Shown: positions 54,550 through 63,975 of the stretch, piece after piece | How positions within the stretch are numbered: the stretch's first letter is position 1 | How the letters are laid out: every line of letters starts with the position of its first letter | NCBI RefSeq assembly: GCF_003205575.1 | Contig: NZ_PYBW01000053.1 | Coordinates: 104,090 to 168,089, forward strand | Direction of reading: 5' to 3' | Length of the DNA: 64,000 bases | From: Streptomyces tateyamensis | GTDB taxonomy: Bacteria > Actinomycetota > Actinomycetes > Streptomycetales > Streptomycetaceae | The notes under the pieces: generated by a model | Told to the model about the DNA's origin: nothing | Seen by the model: the letters and a program-made list of their open reading frames with translations, nothing else | The model's database searches: none | Program-made: the position numbers and the translations under genes

Positions 54550-55707
54550 ATGACCGTCCCTCACTCCGCCCACCAGGACGAGCGCCTGCGCCGTTGGCGA
54601 CTGGTGCTCGGCGACGAGGGCGCCGACGGGACGGGGCGCGCCCTGGCCGGCCAGGACGCCGGCGTGGACCGGGCGCTGGCCGCCCTGTACCGGGGCGAGC
54701 CCGGCACCGGCACCGGGCGGCGGCCGGCCGGACTCGGGGCCGGGGCGCCGCAGCTGGTGCGCTGGCTCGGCGACATCCGCCGCTACTTCCCCCGCACCGT
54801 GGTGCGGCTGCTGCAGCAGGACGCGATCGACCGCCTGGGCCTGGCCCGACTGCTGCTCGAGCCCGAGATGCTCGCCGCCGCCGAGCCGGACGTGCACCTG
54901 GTGGCCACCCTGCTGGCGCTGCGCCAGGTGCTGCCCGAGACCACCCGGGCCACCGCCCGCCAGGTGGTCGCCACCGTGGTGGCCGATTTGGAGCGCCGGC
55001 TGGCCGAGCGCCTGCGCAGCGCCCTGGCCGGCGCTCCCGACCGCGGTGCCCGCAGCCACCGCCCGCGCCCGCGCGACATCGACTGGGACCGCACCATCCG
55101 GGCCAATCTGAAGGAGTACCTGCCCGAGCACCGCACCGTGGTCCCGCACCGGCTGGTCGGCCACCCCCGGGCCCGCCGCGGCATCGACCAGCAGGTGATC
55201 CTCTGCGTCGACCAGTCCGGCTCGATGGCCCCTTCGCTGGTGCACGCGGCGGTGTTCGGCGCGGCGCTCGCCTCGATCCGCACCCTTGACACCCGCCTGG
55301 TGGTCTTCGACACCGCGGTGGTGGACCTGACGGACCACCTGGGCGACCCGGTCGAGCTGCTGTTCGCCGCCCAGTTGGGCGGCGGCACCGACATCGACCG
55401 GGCGCTGGCCTACTGCGAGTCCCGGATCACCCGTCCGGCGGACACCGTGGTCGTCCTGATCAGTGATCTCTGCGAGGGCGGCAGCCCGGACGGCATGCTG
55501 CGCCGGGTGGCCGCGCTGCGGGCCGCGGGGGTGCGGGTGGTGGCGCTGCTGGCGCTGGACGACCAGGGCACCCCGGTCTACGACCAGGAGCGCGCCGCGG
55601 CCCTCGCGGCCCTTGGCGCGCCCGCCTTCGCCTGCACCCCGGACGCCTTCCCCGAACTGCTGGCCGCCGCGCTCCAGGGACGCCCGCTGCCGGCCCCCTC
55701 GGGCTGA
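54550..55707 (+). CDS. VWA-domain protein partner of MoxR
   Basis: 385 residues. A helical N-terminal part (about 1-200) is followed by a von Willebrand A domain: LCVDQSGSMAPSLVH carries the DxSxS metal-site motif, GGGTDIDRAL supplies the Thr/Asp, and VVLISDLCEGG the last Asp. AGGAGC precedes the ATG, 30 bases after DUF5682. The last 80 residues (VRVVALLALDDQGTPVYDQ) finish the fold. It is predicted to act with the MoxR ATPase. The operon ends here. Confidence 0.9.
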   Translation: MTVPHSAHQDERLRRWRLVLGDEGADGTGRALAGQDAGVDRALAALYRGEPGTGTGRRPAGLGAGAPQLVRWLGDIRRYFPRTVVRLLQQDAIDRLGLARLLLEPEMLAAAEPDVHLVATLLALRQVLPETTRATARQVVATVVADLERRLAERLRSALAGAPDRGARSHRPRPRDIDWDRTIRANLKEYLPEHRTVVPHRLVGHPRARRGIDQQVILCVDQSGSMAPSLVHAAVFGAALASIRTLDTRLVVFDTAVVDLTDHLGDPVELLFAAQLGGGTDIDRALAYCESRITRPADTVVVLISDLCEGGSPDGMLRRVAALRAAGVRVVALLALDDQGTPVYDQERAAALAALGAPAFACTPDAFPELLAAALQGRPLPAPSG

Positions 55708-55987
55708 GGCGTCGAGTCGCGCGCCCGGCGTGCGACACGCCAGGACACACCCGTTGTGACGGTTCTCACCTCGGCCTTGCGTCCCCCCGGCGAATCAGGC
55801 AGCGCCTGCGGGGATAACCTGCCATGCGGACGTGACGCGCGTGTTGATTGACGTGTGCGCCCGTGGCTGTGAGGACCGCAAGGCCTTTCTCTGCGTACCC
55901 CCACCGCCCCGACGACCCGCAGCGAAGATCCTGCCGTGGCACGCTCGTAGAGACACAATCCGCGACCACGAACAAGGACGAACACAC
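55708..55987. other. Intergenic region upstream of sucC
   Basis: 280 bases without a gene. A short palindrome GGCGTG-CGA-CACGCC (55727-55741) may be a weak terminator for the VWA operon. TTGATTGACG, in the sequence around 55842-55852, offers -35-like boxes, but I find no matching -10. AAGGAC near 55973 is the sucC ribosome binding site. Confidence 0.5.
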
Positions 55988-57163
55988 GTGGACCTGTTCG
56001 AGTACCAGGCGAGGGACCTCTTCGCCAAGCACGGTGTGCCCGTGCTTGACGGTGATGTCATCGAGACCCCGGAAGCCGCTCGTGCCATCGCCGAGCGCTT
56101 CGGCGGACGCGCCGTCGTCAAGGCTCAGGTGAAGGTCGGCGGCCGTGGCAAGGCCGGCGGTGTCAAGCTCGCCGCCGACCCGGCCGACGCCGTCGCCAAG
56201 GCCGAGGCGATCCTCGGTATGGACATCAAGGGCCACACCGTCCACAAGGTGATGCTGGCCCAGACCGCGGACATCAAGGACGAGTACTACGTCTCGTTCC
56301 TGCTGGACCGCACCAACCGCACCTTCCTGGCGATGGCCAGCGTCGAGGGCGGCGTGGAGATCGAGGTCGTCGCCGAGGAGAACCCCGACGCGCTGGCCAA
56401 GGTCCCGGTCGACGCCAACGAGGGCTGCACCCCGGAGAAGGCCGCCGAGATCGTCGCCGCCGCCAAGTTCCCGGCCGAGATCGCCGACCAGGTCGCCGAG
56501 GTGCTGCAGAAGCTGTGGACCGTCTTCATCAAGGAGGACGCCACCCTCGTCGAGGTCAACCCGCTGATCAAGTCCGGTGACGGCAAGATCATCGCGCTCG
56601 ACGGCAAGGTCTCGCTGGACGAGAACGCCGAGTTCCGCCAGCCGGAGCACGAGGCGCTCGAGGACAAGGCCGCGGCCAACCCGCTGGAGGCGGCGGCCAA
56701 GGCCAAGGGCCTCAACTACGTCAAGCTGGACGGCGAGGTCGGCATCATCGGCAACGGCGCGGGTCTCGTCATGAGCACCCTGGACGTCGTCGCCTACGCC
56801 GGTGAGAACCACGGCGGCGTCAAGCCCGCCAACTTCCTCGACATCGGTGGCGGCGCCTCCGCCGAGGTGATGGCGAACGGCCTGGAGATCATCCTGGGCG
56901 ACACCGACGTCAAGGCCGTCTTCGTCAACGTCTTCGGCGGCATCACCGCGTGCGACGCGGTCGCCAACGGCATCGTGCAGGCGCTGGCCCTGCTGGAGAG
57001 CAAGGGCGAGGCGGTCACCAAGCCGCTGGTCGTCCGCCTCGACGGCAACAACGCCGAGCTGGGTCGCAAGATCCTGACCGACGCCAACCACCCGCTGATC
57101 GAGCAGGTGGACACCATGGACGGCGCCGCTGACCGCGCCGCCGAGCTGGCCAACGCGAAGTAA
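55988..57163 (+). CDS. sucC: Succinyl-CoA synthetase beta subunit
   Basis: ADP- or GDP-forming succinyl-CoA ligase, TCA cycle. 391 residues from GTG 55988: [19 protein letters not shown]. The ATP-grasp domain ([37 protein letters not shown]) and the CoA ligase domain ([23 protein letters not shown], [18 protein letters not shown]) are complete. sucD follows after 18 bases with GGAAGGGG between. Confidence 0.96.
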   Translation: MDLFEYQARDLFAKHGVPVLDGDVIETPEAARAIAERFGGRAVVKAQVKVGGRGKAGGVKLAADPADAVAKAEAILGMDIKGHTVHKVMLAQTADIKDEYYVSFLLDRTNRTFLAMASVEGGVEIEVVAEENPDALAKVPVDANEGCTPEKAAEIVAAAKFPAEIADQVAEVLQKLWTVFIKEDATLVEVNPLIKSGDGKIIALDGKVSLDENAEFRQPEHEALEDKAAANPLEAAAKAKGLNYVKLDGEVGIIGNGAGLVMSTLDVVAYAGENHGGVKPANFLDIGGGASAEVMANGLEIILGDTDVKAVFVNVFGGITACDAVANGIVQALALLESKGEAVTKPLVVRLDGNNAELGRKILTDANHPLIEQVDTMDGAADRAAELANAK

Positions 57164-57181
57164 GGAAGGGGACTTAACAAC

Positions 57182-58063
57182 ATGGCTATCTTCCTTACCG
57201 AGGACAGCAAGGTCATCGTCCAGGGCATGACCGGCTCCGAGGGCATGAAGCACACCCGCCGGATGCTCGCCTCGGGCACCAAGATCGTCGGTGGCGTGAA
57301 CCCGCGCAAGGCCGGCACCACGGTCGACGTCGACGGCACCGAGGTGCCCGTCTTCGGCTCCGTCGCCGAGGCGATCGAGAAGACCGGGGCCGACGTCTCC
57401 GTCATCTTCGTGCCGCCGGCCTTCACCAAGAGCGCCGTGGTCGAGGCGATCGACGCCGAGATCCCGCTCGCGGTCGTCATCACCGAGGGCGTCCCGGTGC
57501 ACGACAGCGCCTCGTTCTGGGCCTACGCCGGTGAGAAGGGCAACAAGACCCAGATCATCGGCCCGAACTGCCCGGGCCTGATCTCGCCCGGAAAGTCCAA
57601 CGCGGGCATCATCCCGGCGGACATCACCAAGGCCGGCAAGATCGGCCTGGTCTCCAAGTCGGGCACGCTGACCTACCAGCTCATGTACGAGCTGCGCGAC
57701 ATCGGCTTCTCCTCGGCCGTCGGCATCGGTGGCGACCCGGTCATCGGCACCACCCACATCGACGCGCTGCGCGCGTTCGAGGCCGACCCGGAGACCGAGA
57801 TCATCGTGATGATCGGCGAGATCGGTGGCGACGCCGAGGAGCGCGCCGCGGCCTTCATCAAGGAGAACGTGACCAAGCCGGTCGTCGGCTACGTCGCGGG
57901 CTTCACCGCTCCCGAGGGCAAGACCATGGGCCACGCCGGTGCCATCGTCTCCGGCTCCTCGGGCACCGCGGCCGCCAAGAAGGAGGCCCTGGAGGCCGCG
58001 GGCGTCAAGGTCGGCAAGACCCCGTCCGAGACCGCCCGCCTGGCGCGCGAGCTCATCGGCTGA
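57182..58063 (+). CDS. sucD: Succinyl-CoA synthetase alpha subunit
   Basis: 293 residues. The CoA-binding N-terminal Rossmann domain has [15 protein letters not shown] and GGVNPRKAG. The ligase domain has [12 protein letters not shown] and the phosphorylated His in [18 protein letters not shown]. It pairs with SucC. AAGGAAGGGG lies before the ATG. A 13-base direct repeat covering the stop codon and a strong terminator follow. Confidence 0.96.
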   Translation: MAIFLTEDSKVIVQGMTGSEGMKHTRRMLASGTKIVGGVNPRKAGTTVDVDGTEVPVFGSVAEAIEKTGADVSVIFVPPAFTKSAVVEAIDAEIPLAVVITEGVPVHDSASFWAYAGEKGNKTQIIGPNCPGLISPGKSNAGIIPADITKAGKIGLVSKSGTLTYQLMYELRDIGFSSAVGIGGDPVIGTTHIDALRAFEADPETEIIVMIGEIGGDAEERAAAFIKENVTKPVVGYVAGFTAPEGKTMGHAGAIVSGSSGTAAAKKEALEAAGVKVGKTPSETARLARELIG

Positions 58064-58086
58064 CCAAGCACAGCGGCTGACCAAGC
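58057..58086 (+). repeat. Direct repeat covering the sucD stop codon
   Basis: CGGCTGACCAAGC at 58057-58069 and again at 58074-58086. The first copy contains the sucD stop. Confidence 0.8.
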
Positions 58087-58108
58087 CTCGGCTGAGCACG
58101 GCTCACCC

Positions 58109-58140
58109 ACGCCCCGGACCGGATCACCGGTCCGGGGCGT
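58109..58140. terminator. Bidirectional terminator between sucD and the sigma-like gene
   Basis: ACGCCCCGGACCGG / CCGGTCCGGGGCGT, a perfect 14-bp stem with an ATCA loop. It overlaps the last codons and the stop of the convergent reverse-strand gene, so it can act in both directions. Confidence 0.88.
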
Positions 58141-59053
58141 CGTGCTTGGTGCACCAGTCGCTGCGCAGCGCCGTGTCCGCCCCGGCCGCGGCCGGCCCGG
58201 CGTTGGCCGCGGCCACGCAGACCTGGCGCCGCGGGGTGGCCGGCCCGTGCACCAGCGGGTGGCCGGCCAGGGTGGCGCCGAAGGCCCCGAGGGTGGCCAG
58301 CACCAGCGCCGAGGCGGCCACCGGCGGGGCGAGCAGCCGCAGCCGTCCCCGCGCCCGCAGCGCGGCGGTGCCGCCCGGCTCGGGCGCCGCCGGGCAGCCG
58401 CGCTCGGCAGCCCGGTAGAGCAGCCCGCCGAGCCGCTCGCCGAACCCGGGTGCGGTCGGATCGGAGCCCACCAGGGCCGGGACCGAGCGGGCCAGCTGCG
58501 CGTGCGCGGCGGCCAGCCGGGCGGTCACCGCGCCGGTGCTGGCCTCCACCTCGGCCGCGATGGCGGCCGGGGCCAGGCCCAGCGCGTCGTGCAGCACGAG
58601 CACCCGGCGGCGCGGCCGGGAGAGCCGGCGCACGGCGGTGAGCAGGGCCCGGTCCCGGCCGGCGGCGTCCGGCAGCGCGGGCACGGTGATCCGCCGGCGC
58701 GCCGGCGGCAGCCGGTGGGTGCGGCGCGGGCCGACCGGGTGCCAGGGGGCCAGCGCCGCCTCGTGGCTGCGCCGGCGCAGCCAGGCCGCCGGGTCGGCGG
58801 CGGTGCCCAGCTGCGACCAGCGCGGCCAGGCGGCGGCGAAGGCGCGGTGCACGGCGGCCCGGGCGCTGCGGCGGCGGCCGGTGAGCAGGTAGGCCTGCTG
58901 GACCAGCTCGGCGCCCAGGACGGCGTAGAGCGCTTCGAAGTCGGCCAGGGTGGGGGCGGCCGGCCCCGGCTCCGCTGCCTGATCCGCTGCGTGAGCGGGT
59001 GCCGGAGCCGCTGTCGGGTCCGGCGCTGGTGCCGGGGAGCCTTCCTGACGCAT
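58124..59053 (-). CDS. Sigma-70-like protein with a C-terminal membrane helix
   Basis: 309 residues from the ATG ending at 59053 (a GTG ending at 59095 is an alternative). After a Pro/Ala-rich start comes a region 2-like block (FEALYAVLGAELVQQAYLLTGRRRSARAAVHRAFAAAWPRW) and a region 4-like block (LLTAVRRLSRPRRRVLVLHDALGLAPAAIAAEV, STGAVTARLAAAHAQL). A single hydrophobic helix (LAPPVAASALVLATLGAFGATLAG) and a short outer tail with two cysteines follow. Region 2 lacks the acidic DxxQE-type pattern of active ECF factors. It may be a membrane-held or degenerate sigma factor. Confidence 0.75.
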   Translation of the reverse strand: MRQEGSPAPAPDPTAAPAPAHAADQAAEPGPAAPTLADFEALYAVLGAELVQQAYLLTGRRRSARAAVHRAFAAAWPRWSQLGTAADPAAWLRRRSHEAALAPWHPVGPRRTHRLPPARRRITVPALPDAAGRDRALLTAVRRLSRPRRRVLVLHDALGLAPAAIAAEVEASTGAVTARLAAAHAQLARSVPALVGSDPTAPGFGERLGGLLYRAAERGCPAAPEPGGTAALRARGRLRLLAPPVAASALVLATLGAFGATLAGHPLVHGPATPRRQVCVAAANAGPAAAGADTALRSDWCTKHDAPDR

Positions 59054-59129
59054 AAGCAGATCATCCGAGACACGGCGAGGGCCTGCTCCTTGCACAGGGC
59101 AGGACGGGTGACGGCGGCACTATGGCTGC

Positions 59130-60599
59130 ATGACGCACCACCTGACGGCCGGTCCGCTCACCGCGCGGGCGGCGCCCCGGGCCGGTGGCCCGGCGCTGGC
59201 CGGGATCACCAGCGCGCTGCTGGGGCTGGCCATCACCGCGGTGCCGGTGCTGGCGCTCTGGGTGCTCTCGGCCACCCCGCAGGACAGCGCGGCCGACGCC
59301 GCCCGGCTGGCCGGGGCACTCTGGCTGCTCGGCCACGGCGGTCCGCTGGCCAGGGGCGGGACGGCTCCGCTCTCGCTCACCCCGCTGGCGCTCACGCTGG
59401 CCGTGCTGCTGCTGGTGCGCCGGGCGGCCGGGCGGGCGGCGGGCACGGTGGGGGTGCGGCGCGGCTCGGTGCCCGCGGTGCTGTGCACCGGGTACCTGCT
59501 GGTCGCGCTGCCGGTGGCACTGTTCTGCCAGGGCGCGGGAGTGCTGCGGGCGCAGCCGCTGCCGGACCTGGCGGCCGTCGCGCTGCTGGTCTACGGCACG
59601 GCGGCCGCCGGGGCGCGGACCCGGCCGGCCTGGTGGTCGCCGTCGTACCGGTGGGCGGTACGGCAGGCGCGGGGGCTGACACAGCGTCTGGCGGCCCGGC
59701 TGCCCGCGGCCGTGACGCAGTGGCTGACCGGACGGCGGCCCGCCCTGCTGCCCGGACCGGCCGTGGTCCGGGCCGCGACGGGCGGGGTGCTCACTCTGCT
59801 GGCGGGCGGAGCGCTGCTGTTCGGCACGGTGGTGGTGCTGCGCACCGATGCCACCGACCCCGTGGTGCGCGAGCTGGCCGGGAACAGCGTCTCCGGGCTG
59901 CTCGGCCTGCTGCTCAGCTGCCTGCTGCTGGCGCCCGACGCGGTGCTCTGTGCGGTGGGCTACGCCCTCGGGCCGGGGTTCGCGCTGGGCACCGGCACGG
60001 CGGTGGCCCCCGGCACGGTGCGGCTCGGCGCGGTGCCGGACTTCCCGCTGTTCGCCCTGGTGCCGAGCAGCGGCAGTGGCTGGCAGTGGCTGGCACTGCT
60101 GGTCCCGCTGGCGGCCGGCGTGGTGGTGGCCACCCTGCTCGGGCGGGAGGCGTCGCCGGTGGCGCACGCGGAGGCGGAGGAGGAGGAAGCCGGGGCCGAG
60201 TCGGAGGAAGGGCCGGCACCGCAGCTGGTCGGGCCGGCCGGTGCCGCGCTGGCGGCCGCGGGTGCGGCGGTGCTGGTCGGGGTCGCGGTGGCGGTGGCCG
60301 GCTGGCTGGCCGGGGGAGCGGTGGGCGGCGGCCGGATGGCGGCGCTCGGTCCCGCGCCCGGCTGCGGTCCGGCGGCGGCCGGGTGGATCGCCGCGGTGGC
60401 GGTGCCGGGTGCGGCGGGGCTGCGCTGGTGGCAGCGGCACCGGGCCGATCGGGCGGCGGCCCCGCTGGACCCGCTGGACGCCGAGCCGGCCGGTGCGCTG
60501 CCGGTCGGGACGTTGCCGCTGCCGGCCCAGCAGAACCGGGCCGGGCAGGCCGGTGCCCGACTGCTCGACTGGGCCCGCCGACGGCTCGGGCGCAGCTGA
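59130..60599 (+). CDS. DUF6350 polytopic membrane protein
   Basis: 489 residues, about ten to twelve membrane helices rich in Ala, Leu and Val. There is an acidic cytoplasmic loop near residues 345-370 (AEAEEEEAGAESEEG). The pattern (GGPALAGITSALLGLAITAVPVLALWVLS at the N-terminus, LARGGTAPLSLTPLALTLAVLLL) fits the actinobacterial DUF6350 family found just upstream of purN. No transport signature is recognised. It diverges from the sigma-like gene. Confidence 0.8.
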   Translation: MTHHLTAGPLTARAAPRAGGPALAGITSALLGLAITAVPVLALWVLSATPQDSAADAARLAGALWLLGHGGPLARGGTAPLSLTPLALTLAVLLLVRRAAGRAAGTVGVRRGSVPAVLCTGYLLVALPVALFCQGAGVLRAQPLPDLAAVALLVYGTAAAGARTRPAWWSPSYRWAVRQARGLTQRLAARLPAAVTQWLTGRRPALLPGPAVVRAATGGVLTLLAGGALLFGTVVVLRTDATDPVVRELAGNSVSGLLGLLLSCLLLAPDAVLCAVGYALGPGFALGTGTAVAPGTVRLGAVPDFPLFALVPSSGSGWQWLALLVPLAAGVVVATLLGREASPVAHAEAEEEEAGAESEEGPAPQLVGPAGAALAAAGAAVLVGVAVAVAGWLAGGAVGGGRMAALGPAPGCGPAAAGWIAAVAVPGAAGLRWWQRHRADRAAAPLDPLDAEPAGALPVGTLPLPAQQNRAGQAGARLLDWARRRLGRS

Positions 60600-60653
60600 G
60601 CCGGGGTCAGTGCCCAGCTGAGGCGGGGTCAGGCGCCCCGGGCCGGACCGGGG

Positions 60654-61343
60654 TCAGTTCTGCGGGTCGAAGACGGTGTTGAGCCAGTGCGGGGCGAGGG
60701 TGGAGCAGCTGTCCGCGGCGACCTGGGTCAGGGCGTCGTTCTGGCAGGTGAAGTACGGCTGGTAGGCCATCTCCAGGCCGAAGGAGCCCAGCACCAGGGC
60801 CACCGCCACCCCGCCGGTGATCAGCCCGCCCAGCGCGGCCGGGACCTGCGGCGCGACCCGCTGCGAGTAGGGCCAGCTCGGCGCGCCGGGCTGGGCGCCC
60901 TCCTCCCGGCCCGCAGAGGCCGCCGCGTCCTTGCGGGTGGCCCGCAGCGTGCTGACGCCCCAGTACAGGGCCAGCACCCCGAACAGCAGCGAGAAGTCGA
61001 AGTACCCGAACAGCCCGGAGGAGAGCGAGCCCATCCCGGCGTACAGCGCGTACCGCGAGCGGCGGTGCACCGGGTCGGCGGGGTCGAACCGCGGCTGCGG
61101 CGGCCCGGACTGCGGACCCGGCCAGCCCGGCCCTCCGCCGCCCTGCCAGTTCGGGCTCCACGAGTGCGGCGGCGGCACCGGCGGCTGGGCGGGCCGGCCG
61201 GACTCGGGGGCAGCGCCCTCCTCGCCCTGCGGCTCCCCGTCGACCGGGCCCTGCGGCAGGCGCGGCTGCCACGGCCGGTCCGGCGCGTCCGCCGGCGGCG
61301 GCGCGAAGGGGTTGCGCTCGTCGCTGTTCTTGCCGCTGCTCAT
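60654..61343 (-). CDS. Membrane protein with Pro-rich N-terminal half
   Basis: 229 residues. The first 95 are a Pro/Gly-rich cytoplasmic stretch (APPPADAPDRPWQPRLPQG). Helices follow near 100-135 (YALYAGMGSLSSGLFGYFDFSLLFGVLALYWGV) and 170-190, then a short outer tail with two cysteines (YFTCQNDALTQVAADSCSTL) that could form a disulphide. It is convergent with the DUF6350 gene. Function not known. Confidence 0.8.
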   Translation of the reverse strand: MSSGKNSDERNPFAPPPADAPDRPWQPRLPQGPVDGEPQGEEGAAPESGRPAQPPVPPPHSWSPNWQGGGGPGWPGPQSGPPQPRFDPADPVHRRSRYALYAGMGSLSSGLFGYFDFSLLFGVLALYWGVSTLRATRKDAAASAGREEGAQPGAPSWPYSQRVAPQVPAALGGLITGGVAVALVLGSFGLEMAYQPYFTCQNDALTQVAADSCSTLAPHWLNTVFDPQN

Positions 61344-61735
61344 GTCGGTCGGGGTTCCTCATCCTCTGGGGTGTCGGGTCGCGTCGGGCGGCCGCCGACC
61401 CCATGATCCCGCAGCGCGTCCGGGCGGTGCGTCCGGCCTGCCGTTCGATGCGCAGGTGAGACCCGCCGGTGGGAGCCGGTCGGCGCGCCCGGGAGTCCCT
61501 GCGCGCATCTACCCGCGTCTACGCGCGTCAAGCAGAATCCCTGGTACAGCCCGCGTTCAACCAGCCGTTATCGTGGTGACGGTCGGCAGCTCTCCCGGGT
61601 TCCCGGAGCCCGCAGCGAGGCGGGACCTCCCCCGGCGCACCCGCGGATCTGTCGACCTGCCGGCCTGTCCGTAGTGGCCCCACCGCCCGGTGGACGTACC
61701 AGCGGGCGGGCACCCGACCTACGGAGACCCGCACA
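61344..61735. other. 392-base region upstream of purN
   Basis: No gene seen. It holds imperfect repeats of CGCGTCTAC (61503-61522) and a hairpin-rich stretch at about 61590-61640 ending GGGACCTCCCCC. In the opposite orientation this resembles the GGGAGGGTCCC repeats near 2.9 and 4.7 kb. I looked for a ZTP riboswitch, which often precedes purH, and did not find its signature. Confidence 0.5.
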
Positions 61736-62395
61736 GTGGCCGCCGCTTCCTCGCTCGCCTTCCCGCCCCCCGTCGACCGCCCTGCCCGGCTGGTGGTCCT
61801 GGTGTCCGGTTCCGGCACCAACCTCCAGGCCCTGCTGGACGCGGTGGCCGACCCCGCGTACGGCGCCGAGATCGTCGCCGTCGGCGCCGACCGGGACGGC
61901 ATCGCCGGCCTGACCCGGGCCGAGCGGGCGGGGGTGCCCACCTTCGTCCACCGGATCAAGGACCATGCCGACCGCGCCGACTGGGACGCGGCACTGACCG
62001 CCTCGGTCGAGCGCCACCGGCCGGACCTGGTGGTCACGGCCGGCTTCATGAAGATCCTCGGCGCCCGCTTCATGGCGGCCTTCGCCGGACGGATCGTCAA
62101 CACCCACCCCGCGCTGCTGCCCGCCTTCCCCGGCGCCCACGGCGTCGCCGACGCACTCGCCTACGGGGTCAGGGTCACCGGTTGCACCGTCCACCTGGTC
62201 GACGCCGGGGTGGACACCGGGCCGATCATCGCGCAGGGCGTCGTCGAGGTGCTCGACGCCGACCACGCCGACGGCGGCGAAGCCCTGCACGAGCGCATCA
62301 AGACCGTCGAGCGCCGGCTGCTCGTCGAGATCGTGGGCCGCCTGGCCCGCGAAGGTCACCGCATCGAAGACCGAAAGGTATGGATTCCGGCATGA
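61736..62395 (+). CDS. purN: Phosphoribosylglycinamide formyltransferase
   Basis: Third step of purine synthesis: formylates GAR with 10-formyl-THF. 219 residues from GTG 61736. [18 protein letters not shown] binds the phosphate. The catalytic Asn and His are in [16 protein letters not shown], and the Asp is in [21 protein letters not shown] lies upstream of the start. Its stop overlaps the purH ATG by four bases. Confidence 0.95.
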   Translation: MAAASSLAFPPPVDRPARLVVLVSGSGTNLQALLDAVADPAYGAEIVAVGADRDGIAGLTRAERAGVPTFVHRIKDHADRADWDAALTASVERHRPDLVVTAGFMKILGARFMAAFAGRIVNTHPALLPAFPGAHGVADALAYGVRVTGCTVHLVDAGVDTGPIIAQGVVEVLDADHADGGEALHERIKTVERRLLVEIVGRLAREGHRIEDRKVWIPA

Positions 62396-63975
62396 GCGCC
62401 GCTCCCAACGCCACGCCCGTCATCAGCGAGAACGTCCGCCCGATCCGTCGCGCGCTGATCAGCGTGTACGACAAGACCGGGCTGGAGGAGCTGGCCCAGG
62501 GCCTGCACGCCGCCGGGGTCGCGATCGTCTCCACCGGCTCGACGGCCGGCCGGATCGCCGCCGCCGGGGTCCCGGTCACCGAGGTCTCCGAGCTGACCGG
62601 CTTCCCGGAGTGCCTGGACGGCCGGGTCAAGACCCTGCACCCGCGGGTGCACGCGGGCGTGCTGGCCGACCTGCGGCTGGAGTCGCACCGCGCGCAGCTG
62701 GCCGAGCTCGGCGTGGAGCCGTTCGACCTGGTGGTGGTGAACCTCTACCCGTTCACCGCGACCGTGGCCTCCGGCGCCACCCCCGACGAGTGCGTCGAGC
62801 AGATCGACATCGGCGGCCCGTCGATGGTCCGCGCGGCCGCCAAGAACCACCCCTCGGTGGCCGTGGTGGTCGACCCGGCCCGCTACGCCGACGTGCTCCG
62901 CGCGGCCGCCGAGGGCGGCTTCGACCTGCTGACCCGCAAGCGGCTGGCGGCGGCGGCCTTCGCCCACACCGCGGCCTACGACGTCGCGGTGGCCCAGTGG
63001 TTCGAGGACTCCGGGTACACCGAGTCCGAGGAGGCCTTCCCGTCCTTCCTGGGCGCCACCTGGGAGCGCTCGAACGTGCTGCGCTACGGAGAGAACCCGC
63101 ACCAGCAGGCGGCGCTCTACACCGACGGCACCGGGGGCCTGGCGGCCGCCGAGCAGCTGCACGGCAAGGAGATGTCCTACAACAACTACGTGGACACCGA
63201 CGCCGCCCGCCGCGCCGCCTACGACCACGAGCGCCCGGCGGTGGCGATCATCAAGCACGCCAACCCGTGCGGCATCGCGGTCGGCGCGGACGTGGCCGAG
63301 GCGCACCGCAAGGCGCACGCCTGCGACCCGCTGTCCGCCTTCGGCGGCGTGATCGCGGTCAACCGCCCGGTCACCGTGGAGCTGGCCGAGCAGATCGCGC
63401 CGATCTTCACCGAGGTCGTCGTCGCCCCCGACTACGAGCCGGGCGCCGTCGAGGTGCTGGCCCGCAAGAAGAACATCCGGGTGCTGCGCGCGCCCGAGGT
63501 CCCGGGCGAGCGCCGGGAGGCCCGCCGGATCAGCGGCGGCCTGCTCCTGCAGCAGGTCGACAAGGTGGACGCGCCGGGTGACGACCCGTCGACCTGGACC
63601 CTGGCCACCGGCGAGGCGCTGTCCGAGGCCGAGCTGGCCGACCTGGCCTTCGCCTGGGCCGCCTGCCGGGCCGTCAAGTCCAACGCGATCCTGCTGGCCA
63701 AGGACGGCGCCTCGGTGGGCGTCGGGATGGGCCAGGTGAACCGGGTCGACTCGGCCAAGCTCGCGGTGGAGCGGGCCGGCGACCGGGCGCAGGGCTCGTT
63801 CGCCGCCTCGGACGCGTTCTTCCCGTTCGCCGACGGCCTGCAGATCCTGCTGGACGCGGGTGTCCGGGCGGTCGTCCAGCCGGGCGGCTCGGTGCGGGAC
63901 GAGGAGGTCGTGGCCGCGGCCGCGGCGGCCGGGGTCACCATGTACCTCACCGGGACCCGGCACTTCTTCCACTGA
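62392..63975 (+). CDS. purH: Bifunctional AICAR transformylase / IMP cyclohydrolase
   Basis: Last two steps to IMP. 527 residues from ATG 62392. The N-terminal cyclohydrolase has [22 protein letters not shown] and [12 protein letters not shown]. The transformylase domain has [26 protein letters not shown] with the catalytic Lys-His, and [10 protein letters not shown]. It ends TGTRHFFH, the normal PurH end. The gene is complete; its terminator would start at the window edge (GGCCCGTGGG). It overlaps purN, giving one operon. Confidence 0.96.
   Translation: MSAAPNATPVISENVRPIRRALISVYDKTGLEELAQGLHAAGVAIVSTGSTAGRIAAAGVPVTEVSELTGFPECLDGRVKTLHPRVHAGVLADLRLESHRAQLAELGVEPFDLVVVNLYPFTATVASGATPDECVEQIDIGGPSMVRAAAKNHPSVAVVVDPARYADVLRAAAEGGFDLLTRKRLAAAAFAHTAAYDVAVAQWFEDSGYTESEEAFPSFLGATWERSNVLRYGENPHQQAALYTDGTGGLAAAEQLHGKEMSYNNYVDTDAARRAAYDHERPAVAIIKHANPCGIAVGADVAEAHRKAHACDPLSAFGGVIAVNRPVTVELAEQIAPIFTEVVVAPDYEPGAVEVLARKKNIRVLRAPEVPGERREARRISGGLLLQQVDKVDAPGDDPSTWTLATGEALSEAELADLAFAWAACRAVKSNAILLAKDGASVGVGMGQVNRVDSAKLAVERAGDRAQGSFAASDAFFPFADGLQILLDAGVRAVVQPGGSVRDEEVVAAAAAAGVTMYLTGTRHFFH

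Noticed and set aside
61344..61735. ZTP riboswitch upstream of purN-purH
   Set aside because: I looked for the conserved CCGCCTGGGC segment and the matching upstream part and found neither.
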